DNA of 64,000 nt, from positions 548,908 through 612,907 of the forward strand of contig CAZDQF010000001.1 in the NCBI GenBank assembly GCA_964507445.1, read 5' to 3'. The notes below the pieces were generated by a model that saw nothing but the letters and a program-made list of their open reading frames with translations, was not told the DNA's origin and did no database searches. Source of the stretch: GCA-2683135 sp964507445. GTDB taxonomy: Bacteria > Planctomycetota > GCA-002687715. The translations under genes and the position numbers were made by a program. Shown piece by piece: positions 8,956-17,849 of the stretch (its first letter is position 1; every line of letters starts with the position of its first letter).

Positions 8956-10872
8956 TCAGCGCAGGTAGCCCTCCGACTCAAGCCAGCGCACCACCAGGTC
9001 CGCTGCCTCCGCCGGAGTCAGGCGCTCCGTCTCCACCCTGAGTTCGGCATTCTCCGGCGGCTCGTAGGGGCTGCCGATGCCGGTGAAGTCCGGGATGTCC
9101 CCCGAGCGGGCCTTCTTGTAGAGCCCCTTGGGGTCGCGCTTCTCGCACTCGTGCAACGAGGTGTCGATGAACACCTCCGCGAACCGTGACGGCCCGACGA
9201 TGCTGCGCGCCCCGGCCCGGTCCTCACGGAACGGCGAGATGAAGGCGGACAGCACGATGGCCCCCACGTCGTTCATCAGGGCGCACACCTCCGAGACCCG
9301 GCGGATGTTCTCGCTTCGCTCGTGGGGCAGGAAGCCCAGGTCCGAGCACAAGCCGTGGCGCACGTTGTCGCCGTCCAGCACGTAGCAGAGGTGCCCGCGC
9401 TCGGCGAGGCGCTCCTCCACCTCGAACGCGATGGTGGACTTGCCCGCTCCGGACAGGCCCGTGAGCCACAGGGTCACCGGCTTCTGCCCCAGGATTCGCG
9501 CCCGGTCGCCCGGGGTCACCCGGCCGCTGGTGCGGGTGATGTTCAGGCTCTCCGGCGTTTGCTTTCGCGCCTCGATGCCGCCGAAGGCAGTCTCGCGACG
9601 GCCGCGATCCACGATCAGCCCCGCCGCCATGGTGGCGTTGGTGAGCGGGTGGATGAGGACGAAGTTCCCCGTGGCGCGGTTGCGCTGGTAGTCGTCGCAG
9701 GCGATGGGCCTGAACAACTTCAGCACGCCGCGGCCGATCTCGTTCAGCGCGAGGGACTCCGCCGGCTCGCGGGACAGGGTGTTGGGGTCGATGCGGTACT
9801 GCAGCTCCGCTACCTGGCCCCGCACCTCGTTGGTGGTGTGGCGCACGATGTAGGCGCGGTTGGGCTCCATGGGCTCCTCGTGCATCCACACCAGGACCGC
9901 GTCCATCTCCCGGATGGAGGCGGGGACGTTGCGGACGTGCACCAGCAGGTCGCCACGGCTGACATCGATCTCGTCCTCCAGGCAGATGGTGACCGATTCA
10001 GATGGCCCCGCCTCCTGCTTCTCACCCTCGAAGGTGACGATGGACTTGACCCGGGAGGGGCGCCCGGAGGGCAGCGACACGACGTCGTCACCGACCCGCA
10101 CCACGCCCGACGCCACCGTGCCCGAATACCCGCGGAAGGTGGGGTCCGGCCGGTTGACCCACTGGACGGGGAAGCGGAGGTCGATCCGGTTGGCGTCGCC
10201 GCCGATGTAGGTCTTCTCCAGGCGGTGCAGCAGCGGGCTGCCCTCGTACCAGGGCATGTTGTCGCTGCGGCGCACCACGTTGTCTCCCTTGAGCGCGGAG
10301 ATGGGGACGTAACTCATGTCCCGGATGGTCAGCTTGGTCGCGAACGCGTCGAACTCCGCGCGGATGTGGTCGTAGGCCTCCTGGGACCAATCCACCAGAT
10401 CCATCTTGTTCACCGCCACCACGACGTGGGGGATCCCCAGCAGGGACGCGATGAAGGCGTGCCGCTTGGACTGGGTGGTGATGCCGTTGGCCGCGTCGAT
10501 GAGGATGATGGCCAGGTCCGCCGTGGACGCGCCCGTGACCATGTTCCGGGTGTACTGCTCGTGGCCGGGGGTGTCGGCGATGATGAACCGGCGTCGCGGC
10601 GTCGCGAAGTAGCGGTACGCCACGTCGATGGTGATCCCCTGCTCCCGCTCCGCCTTGAGGCCGTCCGTGAACAAGGAGAAGTCGATCTCCCCGCCCAGGT
10701 CCTGCCGCGTGTTCTCGCGAGCGGCGCTCACGTGGTCCTCGCAGATGGCCTTGGCCTCGTACAGGAGCCGGCCGATCATGGTGGACTTGCCGTCGTCAAC
10801 GCTGCCGGCCGTCGTGAGGCGCAGCAGATCCGCCGGCGCGTGCTGCACCGGCCCCTCCGTCGTCGCGGACAT
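8956..10872 (-). CDS. cysNC: Bifunctional sulfate adenylyltransferase subunit 1 / adenylylsulfate kinase (CysNC)
   Basis: A 638-residue fusion. The N-terminal GTPase half is CysN: G1 loop GSVDDGKST (23-31), then DTPGHEQYTRNMVTGAS and VAVNKMDLVDW. With CysD it makes adenosine phosphosulfate (APS) from ATP and sulfate, driven by GTP. The C-terminal ~180 residues are APS kinase (CysC), with Walker A GLSGAGKST, LDGDNVRHGLCSDLGF, FISPFREDR and DPKGLYKKAR; it phosphorylates APS to PAPS, the donor for sulfotransferases. The start directly abuts the cysD stop. It is the last gene of a five-gene unit beginning with a sulfotransferase. No PAPS or sulfite reductase gene is in the window. Confidence 0.96.
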   Translation of the reverse strand: MSATTEGPVQHAPADLLRLTTAGSVDDGKSTMIGRLLYEAKAICEDHVSAARENTRQDLGGEIDFSLFTDGLKAEREQGITIDVAYRYFATPRRRFIIADTPGHEQYTRNMVTGASTADLAIILIDAANGITTQSKRHAFIASLLGIPHVVVAVNKMDLVDWSQEAYDHIRAEFDAFATKLTIRDMSYVPISALKGDNVVRRSDNMPWYEGSPLLHRLEKTYIGGDANRIDLRFPVQWVNRPDPTFRGYSGTVASGVVRVGDDVVSLPSGRPSRVKSIVTFEGEKQEAGPSESVTICLEDEIDVSRGDLLVHVRNVPASIREMDAVLVWMHEEPMEPNRAYIVRHTTNEVRGQVAELQYRIDPNTLSREPAESLALNEIGRGVLKLFRPIACDDYQRNRATGNFVLIHPLTNATMAAGLIVDRGRRETAFGGIEARKQTPESLNITRTSGRVTPGDRARILGQKPVTLWLTGLSGAGKSTIAFEVEERLAERGHLCYVLDGDNVRHGLCSDLGFLPHERSENIRRVSEVCALMNDVGAIVLSAFISPFREDRAGARSIVGPSRFAEVFIDTSLHECEKRDPKGLYKKARSGDIPDFTGIGSPYEPPENAELRVETERLTPAEAADLVVRWLESEGYLR

Positions 10873-11790
10873 CTAGAAGTACCCCTCGCGCTTCTTGTCT
10901 TCCATGGAACCGTCCGCGTCATGGTCGATGACGCGCCCGACCCGTTCCGACGTCCTCAGCTCCGCCATCTCGACGATGATCTCCGACAGGGTGCTGGCCT
11001 CGGAGCGCATGGCGCCGGTGCACGGCATGCAGCCGAGGGTCCGGAAACGGCACTTGACCATCTCCGTGGCCGCCCCGTCCCGATCGGAGGGAGACAGGGA
11101 CTCCACCGGCGCGATGCTGCCGTCCGCCTGGACGACCACCTCCCGCTCCTCCGCGAAGTACAGCGGGACGATGGGGATCTCCTCCCGCTCGATGTAGTGC
11201 CACACGTCCGCCTCCGTCCAGTTGGACAGGGGGAAGACCCGGATATGCTCACCCGGATTGACGCGGGTGTTGTACAGGTTCCACAGCTCCGGCCGCTGGT
11301 TCTTCGGGTCCCACTGACCCATGCCGTCGCGGAAGGAGAACACCCGCTCCTTGGCCCGGGACCGTTCCTCGTCCCGACGAGCTCCGCCGATGGCGGCGTC
11401 GAACTCCCCCTCGGACAGGGCGTCCACCAAGGCCTGGGTCTTCAGCAACGAGCAGCAGCGCACGGTGCCGAGCCCCCAGGGGTTGGCGTTGTCGGCGATG
11501 GCCTCCTTGTTGCCCGCGACGATCAGCTCCGCGCCAACGGACGCAGCCATCTCGTCGCGGAACGCGTACATCTCCGGGAACTTGTATCCGGTGTCCACAT
11601 GCAGCAACGGGAACGGGATCGTCCCCGGGTGAAACGCCTTCCGCGCCAGGTGCAACAGCACGCTCGAGTCCTTGCCCACGGAATACATGAGCACCGGCCG
11701 CTCGAACCGGGCCGCCACCTCCCGGAAGATATGGAGGCTCTCGTCCTCGAGGACGTCCAGGTGAGAGCGTTGAGACGCCGCCTCTGTCAT
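10873..11790 (-). CDS. cysD: Sulfate adenylyltransferase subunit 2 (CysD)
   Basis: The small catalytic subunit of ATP sulfurylase, 305 residues, of the PP-loop ATP pyrophosphatase family: SVGKDSS at residues 37-43. Other CysD landmarks are HVDTGYKFPEMYAFRD, GGARRDEERSRAKERVFSFR, FPLSNWTEADVWHYI, RTLGCMPCTGA and the characteristic C-terminus DKKREGYF. The ATG at 11790 overlaps the preceding ATPase stop by four bases (ATGA) and has AGGAAG about 8 bases upstream, which decides it over an in-frame start at 11823. It forms a heterodimer with the CysN half of the adjacent CysNC. Confidence 0.96.
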   Translation of the reverse strand: MTEAASQRSHLDVLEDESLHIFREVAARFERPVLMYSVGKDSSVLLHLARKAFHPGTIPFPLLHVDTGYKFPEMYAFRDEMAASVGAELIVAGNKEAIADNANPWGLGTVRCCSLLKTQALVDALSEGEFDAAIGGARRDEERSRAKERVFSFRDGMGQWDPKNQRPELWNLYNTRVNPGEHIRVFPLSNWTEADVWHYIEREEIPIVPLYFAEEREVVVQADGSIAPVESLSPSDRDGAATEMVKCRFRTLGCMPCTGAMRSEASTLSEIIVEMAELRTSERVGRVIDHDADGSMEDKKREGYF

Positions 11791-12989
11791 GTTCTCGCTT
11801 CCTGCGGGGTCATCCACTTGCACTCGGGGAGGAACAGACCCGTTTCCATACCCTCGTAGGAGATGATGAAACGCCCCCAGTCGGAGCGCACATCCACCGG
11901 CTCACCGTCTTCGGCCCGAGTGAGGCGGACCGACACGTAGTACTCACCGGCTGCCAGGTTGTTTTCAAGCCTGAACGCCAGGGCACCTCCATCCCCGCTC
12001 ACCTCGACACCCTCGTCCTCCGAGCGGGTGGTGAACACCGGGACGTCGTCGTTGCGGGACACCAGGGCGTCGACGTGAAACCTGCCCGTGGCGCCCGGAT
12101 TATCGACGGTCACGATGAACTCCATCTGTTGCTTCGGCGTGAACCGGGTCACATCCTCAGCCTGACCTGCGACACGGACCTTCAACTCCTTCAGCCGCGG
12201 CTCCCCTTCGGCGGCCTGGGGGCCCGAGAGCGGCGCGAACCGGGTGATCCGCTTGGAGTGCATCCAGCGCAGGTACTCGTCCGTGACGTCCACCGGAGCG
12301 CCCTCCTCACGGAACTCCCCGTCCTGCAGCCAGACCGCCCGGTCGCACATCTGCCGGATGTGATACATGGAGTGGGAGACGAACAGGATGGTGGTCCCGA
12401 CGCCGCGGATCTCGCTCATTCGATCCATGCACTTGGCCTGGAACTCCTGATCCCCCACGGCCATGACCTCGTCCAGGATGAGCACGTCCGGGCGCTTCAT
12501 GGTGGCTATGGAGAACCCCAGCCGCATGACCATGCCCGAGGAGTAGGTCCTCACCGGGCGGTCGATGGCGGGGCCGAGCTCCGAGAACGCGATGACCTCC
12601 GGGATGCGCTCCCGGACCTCGCTCTGGGGGATGCCCATGATGGCGGCGCTCATGAAGATGTTGCGTCGGCCGCTGAACGCCGGGTGGAACCCGCCGCCGA
12701 GCTCCAGCAGGGACCCGAGCGACCCACGCACCTGGGCCGACCCCTCCGTGGCGTCCATGATGCCGCTGACGATCTTGAGCATGGTGCTCTTGCCGACGCC
12801 GTTGCGGCCGATGATCCCCATGGCGGACCCACGCTCCACCTCCAGATCGAGACCGCGGAACGGCCAGCGCTCCTCATGCCGCACCAGCTTGCCGAAGCTC
12901 AGCCGCTCCAGCACCCGGGCCGTGGGGTCCTTGTACACCCGGAAGCGCTTCCCGAGCCCCTTGATGGAGACCGCCATGTCGGCGCTCAT
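11787..12989 (-). CDS. Polysaccharide-export ABC transporter ATPase, Wzt/TagH type
   Basis: A 400-residue ABC ATPase. Walker A is GRNGVGKST (61-69), the signature is YSSGM, Walker B is VLILDEVMAVGD, and the H-loop lies in LFVSHSMYHI. The long lead-in before Walker A and the phrase GSLLELGGGFHPAFSGRRNI are typical of the O-antigen/teichoic-acid exporter class. Residues ~275-400 form a beta-rich extension (ending GRFIISYEGMETGLFLPEC) that matches the position and style of the Wzt C-terminal glycan-recognition domain. No Wzm-like permease is in the window, so the membrane partner must be elsewhere. It is coupled by ATGA overlaps to the MBL-fold gene upstream and cysD downstream. Confidence 0.88.
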   Translation of the reverse strand: MSADMAVSIKGLGKRFRVYKDPTARVLERLSFGKLVRHEERWPFRGLDLEVERGSAMGIIGRNGVGKSTMLKIVSGIMDATEGSAQVRGSLGSLLELGGGFHPAFSGRRNIFMSAAIMGIPQSEVRERIPEVIAFSELGPAIDRPVRTYSSGMVMRLGFSIATMKRPDVLILDEVMAVGDQEFQAKCMDRMSEIRGVGTTILFVSHSMYHIRQMCDRAVWLQDGEFREEGAPVDVTDEYLRWMHSKRITRFAPLSGPQAAEGEPRLKELKVRVAGQAEDVTRFTPKQQMEFIVTVDNPGATGRFHVDALVSRNDDVPVFTTRSEDEGVEVSGDGGALAFRLENNLAAGEYYVSVRLTRAEDGEPVDVRSDWGRFIISYEGMETGLFLPECKWMTPQEART

Positions 12990-14338
12990 GAGCCGCTCCC
13001 TTCAGCCACGGGGGGCCCCTCCACGACGTGCGTCAACAGGTCGTGGAGCCGACGGCCCTGGGCACCGCCCGCCTCCGGCACGCAGAGCCCCCGCCCCATG
13101 TAGTTGATCACGTGCTCACGGATCTCCTGGCTGGTGCACGCGCCCCCACGCTCGGCGAGGGCCAGCAGCGTGAGCACCCCGGGCTCGAGCGTCCTGGGGT
13201 CGTGCCACTCCCACTGCCCCTCCAGGCACACACGGGCGAAGCCCGCCCGCAGGTACTCCTCCAGCCGCTGCCGACGGACAGCGTCCACCAGCGATCTGCG
13301 CGGCGCCTCGATGCGCAACGAGCGGGAAGTGCTCTGGCCCAAGGGCATGGTGTGGAGCTCGCCGCCGACCACCACCGTCACACGGTCCACCAGCTTCCCC
13401 AGCTGCGTGACGCGGGAGACGTAAGCCGACAACTCCAGGGGCTCCTCCCCCTGCAGCGGCTCGTCCCAGTCATCCAGCTCCTCGCTCGAAGGACAGGCCG
13501 GCCCCAGGTTCTCCGCCGGGTCCAGGACGGACACGCCGCCGGTCTCGAAGTCCCAGTGCACGAACGGCGGCAGCACGTACTTGTCCTCCAGCCAGAATCC
13601 GTCGTGATGGGCCAGGGCCGGCAGCATGTGACCGTTGGCCCACGCGCTGTCCTGCCGTCGGTGACGCCGCATGCGGCTGAACGGGATGAAGTAGGTCACC
13701 CCGAGGAGGCCCATGAGGGTCTCGATCCCGCAGCCCAGCGGGCCCGGCGGCGGCGGCGTCACGCAGTCCTCGCCCGCCGCGTCCACGGTGCGCACCATGG
13801 GAGCCTCGTGTCCCGCAGCGGAGAGCAGGTAGGTGATTTCGTACTCGGAGATGGCCTTCATGATCAGGGCGCCAGCGCCATGGTCCGCTGCCTCGTTGGT
13901 GTTCACCAGCAAGCGCCCGCCGAGCTCCACCAGCAACACCGCCCCGAGGGTAACGTCGCTGACGCTCATCACCCGCAGCCGATCCGACAAGGACACCCAG
14001 TGGGCGTCCGCCAGGCTCTGGGTCTCGAAGCCCATGGCCTCGATCCGGTCCTTCATGCGACGCCCCAGGTGATCTGGCAGGAGCACCACGCGGTCGTCCC
14101 TGGAGAGGGCGTCCAGGGACTCTTCATGCAGGTGATCACCCCGATCCTGGGAGATCCACAGGTAGCGGCAGGCCTGCACGGCCTCCCGCTGCGCATCCGG
14201 CACCTGGTGTGTCATCTCCCAGCTGCCCCAGGCGGCGGTGCCCTGCAACCACGGGTCCGTGGCGAGGACGGGGCCGTCGTCGTAACAGATCAGCGTCGCG
14301 TGCCCGACGGTCTGGAATCCCAGTCCGATGGGCTTCAT
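12986..14338 (-). CDS. Metallo-beta-lactamase-fold protein with degenerate metal motif
   Basis: A 450-residue protein. Residues 1-~230 resemble the UlaG-like metallo-beta-lactamase superfamily: GFQTVGHATLICYDDGPVLA, TDPWLQGTAAWG, and the position of the HxHxDH motif at 64-69. That motif reads Q-D-R-G-D-H, so the first two histidines are replaced by Gln64 and Arg66 while Asp68-His69 remain. A normal two-metal site is therefore doubtful. The C-terminal ~200 residues are unrecognised. The start at 14338 forms an ATGA overlap with the sulfotransferase stop; the long in-frame extension upstream would lie on top of the sulfotransferase and was rejected. Context suggests a role in the modification or export of a sulfated glycan. 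This is inference. Confidence 0.75.
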   Translation of the reverse strand: MKPIGLGFQTVGHATLICYDDGPVLATDPWLQGTAAWGSWEMTHQVPDAQREAVQACRYLWISQDRGDHLHEESLDALSRDDRVVLLPDHLGRRMKDRIEAMGFETQSLADAHWVSLSDRLRVMSVSDVTLGAVLLVELGGRLLVNTNEAADHGAGALIMKAISEYEITYLLSAAGHEAPMVRTVDAAGEDCVTPPPPGPLGCGIETLMGLLGVTYFIPFSRMRRHRRQDSAWANGHMLPALAHHDGFWLEDKYVLPPFVHWDFETGGVSVLDPAENLGPACPSSEELDDWDEPLQGEEPLELSAYVSRVTQLGKLVDRVTVVVGGELHTMPLGQSTSRSLRIEAPRRSLVDAVRRQRLEEYLRAGFARVCLEGQWEWHDPRTLEPGVLTLLALAERGGACTSQEIREHVINYMGRGLCVPEAGGAQGRRLHDLLTHVVEGPPVAEGSGS

Positions 14339-15651
14339 CCGCGCTCCGTGGACCGCCGCAGCTGGGCGCCCAGGAATCGCGCCCAGGCGTTGGCGGCGGT
14401 GGGTGCTCCTGCGGCCATGGAGGTTGAGATGATGACATCGTAGCTCCCCTCGAGGGTCGGCAGGGACGCCTGCCAGTGGAACACCTCCTCCGGGGTGCTG
14501 ACGTCGAAGGTGTCCTCGAACACCGTCCGGTGATTCCCGCTCTCCTCGATGCGCAGGCCGAAGGTCACCGGGCCGGCATCCTCGTGGGCCACGGTGACCT
14601 CCGCCAACCACTCGTCCTGCCCGTTGAGGGGCATGGTGGCGTAGCGGACCTCCGCGGGCGGCTCCCCAGGCTCGTTGGGGTGCAGCTGCATGGCGTCGTT
14701 CTCGTCTTCCGTGAAGCCGTACTCGGGGTTCACGTTGTTCAGCTCCACGGCGCCCTCCACGTGCGGATAGAACAACCGCACCGGGACGTTCATCTCGTAG
14801 GAGCGCCCCTCCAGATCGAACCCCGCCGCCTTCATCATGGGATGACACCAGCGGATGAACGCCGCCCGGTAGCCCTCGTCCCACGGGGTCTCCTCGATGC
14901 TGATCTCCTTGTGCTCCCGCGCCACCTGGGTCTGCTCATAGCGACGACCGGTGAACACGCGCACGATGCCCTCCCGCTGTTCGTCCTCGAGTCCGAGGAA
15001 CTCCTGCAGCTCGAGGGCGACCCGTTGCGGGTCGATGGCGATGTCCCGCTGGTAGACCTCCATGCACCGCTCCGGCCCCAGCTGCTCCCGCACCTTGCCC
15101 CACTCCTCGAAGGTGTGGGCCCAGCTCCGGCACTGGAAGCCGAACGGGATGTGAGGGAACTTCTTCATCCGCGACAGGATGTTCTCGATGCCCCGTCGGG
15201 CGCAGAAGATGAACCTGGCCTTGGGGAACATCTCGAGGAGCCGCGGCGCCGCCCTCACCATGGGCGCGAACAGGTAGCTGTCCGGCGACTTGTCCACCCA
15301 CTGCCCGTCCCCCAGGTACCGCTCGTAGGCCTCGGAGAAGTAGTTGATGATGTAGGTCTCGATCCATTCCTGCCGCAGGTTGGCGATGGTGTGGTGATCC
15401 GTGAGGGAGAGGTACTCCTCTGAGAGCTTCTTGAAGAACTCCTCCACCTGATCCAGCATCCGCTGCATCAGGGAGGCGATGTTGCCCTCGTTGTGCCCCC
15501 GGATCTGGGCCCCGAGTTTCAGGGCCTGCACCGTGACGCTGGTCCCCGAACGGACGCTGCCCAGGATAAAGATGGGCTCCGCGTTCACGTTTGGCGGCCG
15601 CAGGACCGGCTGCAGCAGGCTCTCCTGGTCCGTTACGTGCGGTTCTTGCAC
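14335..15651 (-). CDS. Sulfotransferase family protein
   Basis: A 438-residue protein from a GTG at 15651; another in-frame GTG at 15708 would add 19 residues. The 5'-phosphosulfate-binding loop of PAPS-dependent sulfotransferases is clear: PIFILGSVRSGTSVTVQALK near the N-terminus. It is followed by the typical helix and WVDKSPDSYLFAPMVRAAPR (a KTP-like motif), then RFIFCARRGIENILSRMKKF, the 3'-phosphate-binding region. The C-terminal ~170 residues (after GFDLEGRSYEM) are a beta-rich extension of unknown type. It is the first gene of the operon that ends with the PAPS-forming enzymes CysD and CysNC, so donor supply and consumption are encoded together. The acceptor is probably a surface glycan, inferred from the neighbouring Wzt-type ATPase. 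Confidence 0.85.
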   Translation of the reverse strand: MQEPHVTDQESLLQPVLRPPNVNAEPIFILGSVRSGTSVTVQALKLGAQIRGHNEGNIASLMQRMLDQVEEFFKKLSEEYLSLTDHHTIANLRQEWIETYIINYFSEAYERYLGDGQWVDKSPDSYLFAPMVRAAPRLLEMFPKARFIFCARRGIENILSRMKKFPHIPFGFQCRSWAHTFEEWGKVREQLGPERCMEVYQRDIAIDPQRVALELQEFLGLEDEQREGIVRVFTGRRYEQTQVAREHKEISIEETPWDEGYRAAFIRWCHPMMKAAGFDLEGRSYEMNVPVRLFYPHVEGAVELNNVNPEYGFTEDENDAMQLHPNEPGEPPAEVRYATMPLNGQDEWLAEVTVAHEDAGPVTFGLRIEESGNHRTVFEDTFDVSTPEEVFHWQASLPTLEGSYDVIISTSMAAGAPTAANAWARFLGAQLRRSTERG

Positions 15652-15734
15652 GATCTTCCACCCCCCTGATGATCCAACGAACGGGCAAACCCGAAGGAAC
15701 GACCGCACCGTCCGCCCCTCGAGCCTCTTCTATG

Positions 15735-15762
15735 ATCGTACGAATCGGCGCCCAACCGTAAA
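15735..15762 (-). promoter_or_regulatory. Possible sigma70-like promoter for the sulfotransferase operon
   Basis: On the minus strand, TTTACG (15762-15757) and TACGAT (15740-15735) match the -35 and -10 consensus at four of six positions each, with a 16-base spacer. They lie in the 110-166 base gap between fhs and the sulfotransferase start. It is the only place upstream of the coupled five-gene unit where a promoter could sit outside coding DNA. The motif is weak. Confidence 0.3.
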
Positions 15763-15817
15763 CGCGGCCGGGCAACACCCTTGGCGATGACGAGATTGCT
15801 CGCTCGCCGCAGCCCCA

Positions 15818-17488
15818 TCAGGCCAACCCGATGATCTCGTCCCCCTTCAGGTCCACCTGCTGGACGATGGGGGTCCGGGGCAGCCCCGGCATGCGCAGGA
15901 TGTCGCCGGTGAGCACGACCAGGAATCCGGCGCCGGCGTTGATCTGGACGTTGCGGACCGTGAGCGTGAAGCCCTCCGGCCGGCCGCGCAGCCTCGGGTC
16001 ATCGGAGAGGGACGCCGGGGTCTTGGCCATGCAGACCGGCAACCCGCCGTAGCCGAGACGCTCCGCGTCTTTGAGGTCCTGCTGCGCGGACCTGGTGAAC
16101 TTCACGTCCTTGGCGCCGTACATGGCCCGGGCGATCCGCAGCACCTTCTCTTCCACGGGCTGCTCGAGCTCGTACAGCGGCTTGAAGCCGGCGGTCTCCC
16201 GAGCGGCCCGGTCCATGACCAGGCGGGCCAGCTCCTCCGCCCCCTCGCCGCCGCGGGCGTGGTGATCGGAGACCGCGAACGGGACCCCGAGGCGGTCACA
16301 GGCCTCCCGCACCACGGCGATCTCCTCGTCCGTGTCCGTGCCGAACCGGTTGAGCGCGACCACGGGCTTCTCGCCGAACAGGTGGATGCTCTCGACGTGC
16401 TTCTCCAGGTTGGAGATCCCCGCGTCCACCCGCTCCGCGGAGGCCTCCCCGAGCTGAGACAGCTTGGCGCCTCCGTGCAACTTCAGGGCACGGACCGTAG
16501 CCACCAGCACCACCGCCGCCGGGTCCAGGCCGGCGCTGCGGCACTTGATGTCGAAGAACTTCTCCGCGCCCAGGTCGAAGCCGAAGCCCGCCTCCGTGAC
16601 CACCCAGTCCGCCAGATGCAGCCCCACCTTGGTGGCCATGACGCTGTTGCAACCGTGCGCGATGTTGGCGAAAGGACCGCCGTGAACGAACGCGGGCACC
16701 CCCTCCAGGGTCTGCACCAGGTTCGGCCAGAGGGCGTCTCGCAGCAACGCCAGGATGGCGCCCGAGGCGCCCAGGCGACCGGCCGTCACCGGCGCGCCGT
16801 CATAGTCGAAGCCCACCAGCAGCCGGTCGATGCGCTCCCGCAGGTCGTCCTGCCCCTCGGCGAGGCAGAGCATGGCCATGACCTCGGAGGCCGCCGTGAT
16901 GTCGAACCCCGTCTCCCGCGGCACGCCCTGCTTGTGTCCGCCCAGGCCGATGACGATCTGCCGCAAGGCCCGGTCGTTCATGTCCATGACCCTGCGCCAG
17001 GTGATGCGGCGAGGGTCGATGCGCAGCTCGTTGCCGAAGTACAGGTGATTGTCCAGCACCGCCGCGAGCAGGTTGTGGGCGGAGGTGATGGCGTGGAAGT
17101 CGCCGGTGAAGTGGAGGTTGATCCGGTCCCGCGGGACGATCTGACTGTAACCACCTCCGGTGGCGCCACCCTTCATGCCGAAGGCCGGCCCCAGGGAGGG
17201 CTCACGCAGGGCGAGGCACGCCGACCCGCCGAGGCGACGGATGCCCTGGGCCAGGCCGATGCTGGTGGTGGTCTTCCCCTCCCCGGCCGGAGTCGGAGTG
17301 ATGGCGGAGACCAGCACCATGCGCGCGGCGCCCTCCCGAGGCCGCGGGGTGTCCAGCACCTCCGGGTCGATCTTGGCGATGTGACGCCCGAAGGGCCGCC
17401 ACTGTTCCTCTCCCAGTCCCAGATCCCGAGCCACGTCGTCGATGGGACGCAGGGTCGCAGAACGCGCGATTTCCAGGTCGGTCGGCAT
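15818..17488 (-). CDS. fhs: Formate--tetrahydrofolate ligase
   Basis: A full-length 556-residue enzyme that makes 10-formyl-tetrahydrofolate from formate, ATP and THF in the cytoplasm. The ATP-binding loop is TPTPAGEGKTTTSIGLAQG (from residue 64). Other family blocks are REPSLGPAFGMKGGATGGGY, INLHFTGDFHAITSAHNLLA, GASGAILALLRDALWPNLVQT and MPGLPRTPIVQQVDLKGDEI near the end. No other folate gene is adjacent, so it is probably a single housekeeping cistron supplying one-carbon units. A gap of about 110 bases separates it from the sulfotransferase operon downstream. Confidence 0.97.
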   Translation of the reverse strand: MPTDLEIARSATLRPIDDVARDLGLGEEQWRPFGRHIAKIDPEVLDTPRPREGAARMVLVSAITPTPAGEGKTTTSIGLAQGIRRLGGSACLALREPSLGPAFGMKGGATGGGYSQIVPRDRINLHFTGDFHAITSAHNLLAAVLDNHLYFGNELRIDPRRITWRRVMDMNDRALRQIVIGLGGHKQGVPRETGFDITAASEVMAMLCLAEGQDDLRERIDRLLVGFDYDGAPVTAGRLGASGAILALLRDALWPNLVQTLEGVPAFVHGGPFANIAHGCNSVMATKVGLHLADWVVTEAGFGFDLGAEKFFDIKCRSAGLDPAAVVLVATVRALKLHGGAKLSQLGEASAERVDAGISNLEKHVESIHLFGEKPVVALNRFGTDTDEEIAVVREACDRLGVPFAVSDHHARGGEGAEELARLVMDRAARETAGFKPLYELEQPVEEKVLRIARAMYGAKDVKFTRSAQQDLKDAERLGYGGLPVCMAKTPASLSDDPRLRGRPEGFTLTVRNVQINAGAGFLVVLTGDILRMPGLPRTPIVQQVDLKGDEIIGLA

Positions 17489-17849
17489 GGCCCGATGTTA
17501 CGTAATGACCGAAGCCCTTTACACTCGCCACGCCACGAATTGCCGTGCCCTCCCCGGGAATCGTCCGGGACCACCCCCGCCTATCCGCCGGACGCTCGCC
17601 ATCCGGCATCGACCCTCTCTCGTGACCACGGGACGGTGCGACCTGACAACATGCACCTGCCGGCCGGGTCAATCTGCGTGGTGGGCGGTTCAGGATCAGG
17701 CCGTGGGAGATCGGTCGGGCTCAGGGCCTGACCTCCATGTGCTCTGCGTCACTCTCCGCAGGACTGCACACGAGAAGGCGCTCACCCGAGCACGGGGGAC
17801 CGACTGCCATGGTCCTGTCCGACGGGCCTGAGAACCCCGCTGGATGGTG
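17489..17849. other. Intergenic region upstream of fhs (no gene seen)
   Basis: A stretch of 361 bases between the kinase stop at 17850 and the fhs start at 17488, both genes on the minus strand. It should hold the fhs promoter and the end of the kinase transcript. Open frames here have no family features or plausible start context. The part next to fhs is the most AT-rich (around 17490-17525), including TAACAT on the minus strand about 15 bases before the start, but no convincing -35 partner was found. No riboswitch fold or tRNA was recognised. Confidence 0.5.

Noticed and set aside
9322..11859. 845-codon plus-strand open frame across cysNC and cysD
   Set aside because: His/Gly/Arg-rich antisense shadow of two certain enzymes; no family features.
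14339..14884. 182-residue N-terminal extension of the MBL-fold gene
   Set aside because: It lies over the sulfotransferase in another frame, is Gly/Arg-rich nonsense, and the ATGA overlap at 14335-14338 fixes the real start.
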